A stretch of DNA of 13,971 bases from Candidatus Saccharimonadota bacterium (GTDB lineage: Bacteria; Patescibacteriota; Saccharimonadia; CAILAD01; BJGX01): the NCBI GenBank assembly GCA_013816445.1, contig JACDEK010000013.1, positions 1 to 13,971 on the forward strand. Reading direction: 5' to 3'. Every line of letters starts with the position of its first letter. Within the stretch, counting starts at the first letter, position 1. This document shows positions 11,904-13,971 of the stretch, in pieces. The notes under the pieces were generated by a model that searched no databases, was not told the origin of the DNA, and saw nothing but the letters and a program-made list of their open reading frames with translations. Position numbers and translations under genes: made by a program.

Positions 11904-12845
11904 CTATAGATTTGGTTGAGCTAGAACAAATATCAATTCTTGCATAGCATCGCTAGAGACTTTTTGGCCAGACTTTACCGCATAATCAGATTCTATGATA
12001 AGTTGGTATACGCGCTTCAGCTCTGACGTATCGGTATTACGTACAAGATTTTGGGCCTTAGAGGCTGCATATGGGCTTATAGAAAGCTCTTTTTGCCAAG
12101 CAGCAGTACCTTGACCTTCATTATCTTTAGCGAGCACCATTACACGGTACTGATACACTATTGCACCAAGTATCATCTGGTCAGCCACGCCGTCTATGGC
12201 TAGTCGCGCATACAACTCAAGAGCTGTTTTTGTATCTTTACGGGTAATTGCATCTGTCATCATAAAAGCTGTTTGCTGAAGATTGGGCACCACTAGCTCA
12301 TCTATGCTAGCAATCGTTATCTCTGGCGAATAATTACATAGCTTAATAATCTCTTGCTCAAGCTGCCACTCATCGTTCCCTACTCTTTGGATGAGTACAT
12401 TTATTGTTCTGTTATCTATTGATCCTGTAGAATTTGTAGTTTTATCTACTAGTTTTTTTACCCATACTAGTAGCTCATGTGGGCTCAGTAATCTGAACTC
12501 CTTGGCATTTTTTAGTTTTGAGAGCATTTTATAATACACACTGCGCTTATCTACATTTGTATCTATAAAAACAACATTTGTAGACTCTGAAACACTCGCA
12601 AGCAAAGCCTCGAGCTTATCTTTTTGTAGCTTGTGAGTACCTAGCTCACGTACAATCAAAAGGCGAGAGCTTACAAACATCGGCATAACAGCCAGGGCAT
12701 TGAGTAGATCACTCAAGGAGCGCTCGTTCATCTCAAAAACCTCCATATCAGCATCGCCACCTGTTTTTTTGATATAGCTGTTTTTTATAACTGCTACTTG
12801 CTTGGAGATTGCATAGCTATTTTCGCCATAGAAATAGAAAATCAT
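11904..12845 (-). CDS. holA: DNA polymerase III subunit delta
   Basis: It is the clamp-loader subunit that opens the sliding clamp. The 313-residue length and layout fit HolA: the N-terminus MIFYFYGENSYAISK, the block LLNALAVMPMFVSSRLLIVRE, the N-terminal AAA+-like domain without a Walker A site (normal for delta), then helical domains including DEWQLEQEIIKLC and the C-terminal collar region up to LIFVLAQPNL. It follows the cyclotransferase-like gene by 20 bp and is probably co-transcribed from upstream. No strong SD is visible; a TATACT sequence seven bases before the ATG might allow a leaderless transcript, but no good -35 is present. Confidence 0.93.
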   Translation of the reverse strand: MIFYFYGENSYAISKQVAVIKNSYIKKTGGDADMEVFEMNERSLSDLLNALAVMPMFVSSRLLIVRELGTHKLQKDKLEALLASVSESTNVVFIDTNVDKRSVYYKMLSKLKNAKEFRLLSPHELLVWVKKLVDKTTNSTGSIDNRTINVLIQRVGNDEWQLEQEIIKLCNYSPEITIASIDELVVPNLQQTAFMMTDAITRKDTKTALELYARLAIDGVADQMILGAIVYQYRVMVLAKDNEGQGTAAWQKELSISPYAASKAQNLVRNTDTSELKRVYQLIIESDYAVKSGQKVSSDAMQELIFVLAQPNL

Positions 12846-12865
12846 ACCTATAAGTATACTACCTA

Positions 12866-13273
12866 TTAGGACAAGCCAACATCAGCAAGATTTTGCCGTA
12901 CCGCATTCAAATAATCAGCAGATGGGCGTGAGATAGGGTCTATGCTGTCTACTAAAAAAACCGTAGCCAATACGCTACTTTCAGTCTCTAGATCGAAAAC
13001 CTCAACATTTTCACTACGATAGCTATGTTCATACGTCGCAAGCTTAGCTATATACCCCTCAGGCAAGTCATATAACGACCCAAAAACAAAATCTGTTACA
13101 TGGGCAGAGACAATATTCGCCTTGGCAGAGTTAGGCCAGTTTTCTGACTTACCTTGAAATACTCTTTTGTACCCACTGAGTCGAGCCGGGTGTGGCTTAT
13201 CAATAGAATCTACCTCAGTACGTTCTCGTACTTGCTTATAATTATTTGATCCATAACTAAAATAATAGCCCAC
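12866..13273 (-). CDS. Gamma-glutamylcyclotransferase-like protein
   Basis: The GGCT fold is indicated by YFSYGSN (residues 4-10), the substrate-binding loop, by KANIVSAHVTDFVFGSLYDL in the middle, and by the likely catalytic glutamate E82 in KLATYEHSYR. Related proteins make 5-oxoproline from gamma-glutamyl peptides or act on gamma-glutamylamines; the substrate here cannot be told. I start it at GTG 13273 because AGGAG lies seven bases upstream (13280-13285) and the conserved motif begins at once; the frame is open to a TTG at 13309, but that part lies inside mutM. It starts three bases after the mutM stop, so the two are translationally linked. Length 135 residues. Confidence 0.85.
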   Translation of the reverse strand: MGYYFSYGSNNYKQVRERTEVDSIDKPHPARLSGYKRVFQGKSENWPNSAKANIVSAHVTDFVFGSLYDLPEGYIAKLATYEHSYRSENVEVFDLETESSVLATVFLVDSIDPISRPSADYLNAVRQNLADVGLS

Positions 13274-13275
13274 CC

Positions 13276-13971
13276 TTACTCTCCTACTATGGGCTGGCAC
13301 TTGGGGCAAACGTGCGTACCGCGGCCAGCTACACGAATCTTTGTAATCGTACTACCACACTCTGGACAAGCCTTACCTTCTCGCCGAAAGACCTTGGCAA
13401 ATTTCAAATAACTCCCCTTTTTACCCTCAGCATCTACATAATTCCTATCTGATGAACCACCAAGCTTAATACTTAACTGCATAATCTCTCTGAGGGCCGT
13501 AAAAAGCTTTTTAAGCTTAATACTACTCACTTCACCAGCTTTTGTAGCTGGGTGAATTCCTGCAGCAAACAAGCTCTCATCGGCGTAGATATTACCGACA
13601 CCAGCAACTACCGTCTGATCTAGAATAGCAGCCTTTATACTAGTGTTCTTGCGTTTATTAACGGCTTTTTTGAACTGCTCAAAAGTATAACTCTCGCTCA
13701 GTGGTTCTGGGCCAAGCTTTTGTAAAAAAGCATCACTTTCATACAAACCAGCAGATTTTTCTAACCGAACCCAACCAAACTTGCGTTGATCATTAAAAAA
13801 TAATGTTCCACTAGTCAGCTCAATAATAACATGAGTAGAACTATCAGGTAAGCTACCAATCAAACTCTCATTGGGGTGCCCGCCGCCAAAACCTTTGCCC
13901 TTTTTAGGTCGATACACTAGCTGACCAGTCATTTTAAGATGAATAAGTAAGCTATACGCACTTGTGAGCGG
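13276..13971 (-). CDS. mutM: Formamidopyrimidine-DNA glycosylase, 5' end cut by window edge
   Basis: This bifunctional glycosylase/AP lyase removes 8-oxoguanine and formamidopyrimidines. The visible 231 residues begin inside the beta-sandwich (SAYSLLIHLKMTGQL). The H2TH region is seen in VVAGVGNIYADESLFAAGIHP. The C-terminal zinc finger has cysteines in CPEC and CPKC, with the DNA-contacting RGTHVC loop between. The N-terminal PE catalytic residues lie beyond the window; about 50 residues are missing. The frame is open through the edge, so the apparent ATG at 13932 (in HLKMTG) is not the start. It overlaps nothing and is followed closely by the cyclotransferase-like gene. Confidence 0.96.
   Translation of the reverse strand, partial: PLTSAYSLLIHLKMTGQLVYRPKKGKGFGGGHPNESLIGSLPDSSTHVIIELTSGTLFFNDQRKFGWVRLEKSAGLYESDAFLQKLGPEPLSESYTFEQFKKAVNKRKNTSIKAAILDQTVVAGVGNIYADESLFAAGIHPATKAGEVSSIKLKKLFTALREIMQLSIKLGGSSDRNYVDAEGKKGSYLKFAKVFRREGKACPECGSTITKIRVAGRGTHVCPKCQPIVGE

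Noticed and set aside
13274..13309. N-terminal extension of the cyclotransferase-like protein from a TTG at 13309
   Set aside because: It lies inside mutM and has no SD; AGGAG is placed for GTG 13273, directly before the conserved YFSYGSN.
1..13971. CRISPR array or tRNA/rRNA genes
   Set aside because: No regularly spaced direct repeats and no cloverleaf with a TTC-type T-loop and matching acceptor stem were seen on either strand.

Overview
The window looks like a compact, AT-rich bacterial genome of the Patescibacteria/CPR type, and I favour Candidatus Saccharibacteria (TM7). This is an inference from gene content and order, the many genes without a clear Shine-Dalgarno (SD) sequence, and a TrmB-like regulator. 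Reading frames end in TAA, TAG and TGA, so the standard bacterial code fits. Every gene except rpsT is on the minus strand.

Right to left along the transcription direction of most genes: 13971-11904 holds the 3' part of mutM (formamidopyrimidine-DNA glycosylase), a gamma-glutamylcyclotransferase-like gene and holA (DNA polymerase III delta). rpsT (ribosomal protein S20 with a long lysine-rich tail) lies opposite, sharing a bidirectional terminator with holA. At 11327-9356 are a hypothetical protein with a PD-(D/E)XK-like C-terminus, a 63-residue protein with an HxxxCxxC zinc motif, and a TrmB-like regulator that probably has a leaderless mRNA.

The most interesting part is 9303-8705. A promoter close to consensus and a strong intrinsic terminator bracket about 600 nt with no convincing gene. 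This stretch is GC-richer than its surroundings and is almost entirely made of complementary segments: at least 16 helices, including GNRA-capped hairpins and a long-range 11-bp helix. I read it as a large structured non-coding RNA. I could not match it to RNase P RNA, tmRNA, SRP RNA or 6S RNA. Its promoter shares a spaced motif with the promoter of the adjacent TrmB-like gene, suggesting common control.

Downstream, 8672-7416 carries a hypothetical 125-residue protein, a short hairpin-rich tail and a P-loop polynucleotide-kinase-like protein, each unit with its own promoter or terminator.

From 7398 to the left edge runs a probable RNA-metabolism operon behind a perfect TTGACA-N17-TATAAT promoter: a DHH-family phosphoesterase homologue that has lost its metal-binding motifs (and may be frameshifted at an A7 run), a small mobile element carrying a GIY-YIG nuclease gene between 15-bp terminal inverted repeats, truB, rpsO, pnp, a type 4 uracil-DNA glycosylase and RNase J (cut by the window edge). 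The DHH-truB-rpsO-pnp order is a conserved bacterial arrangement. Here two of the main RNA-decay nucleases, PNPase and RNase J, sit together with tRNA modification and ribosomal protein genes.
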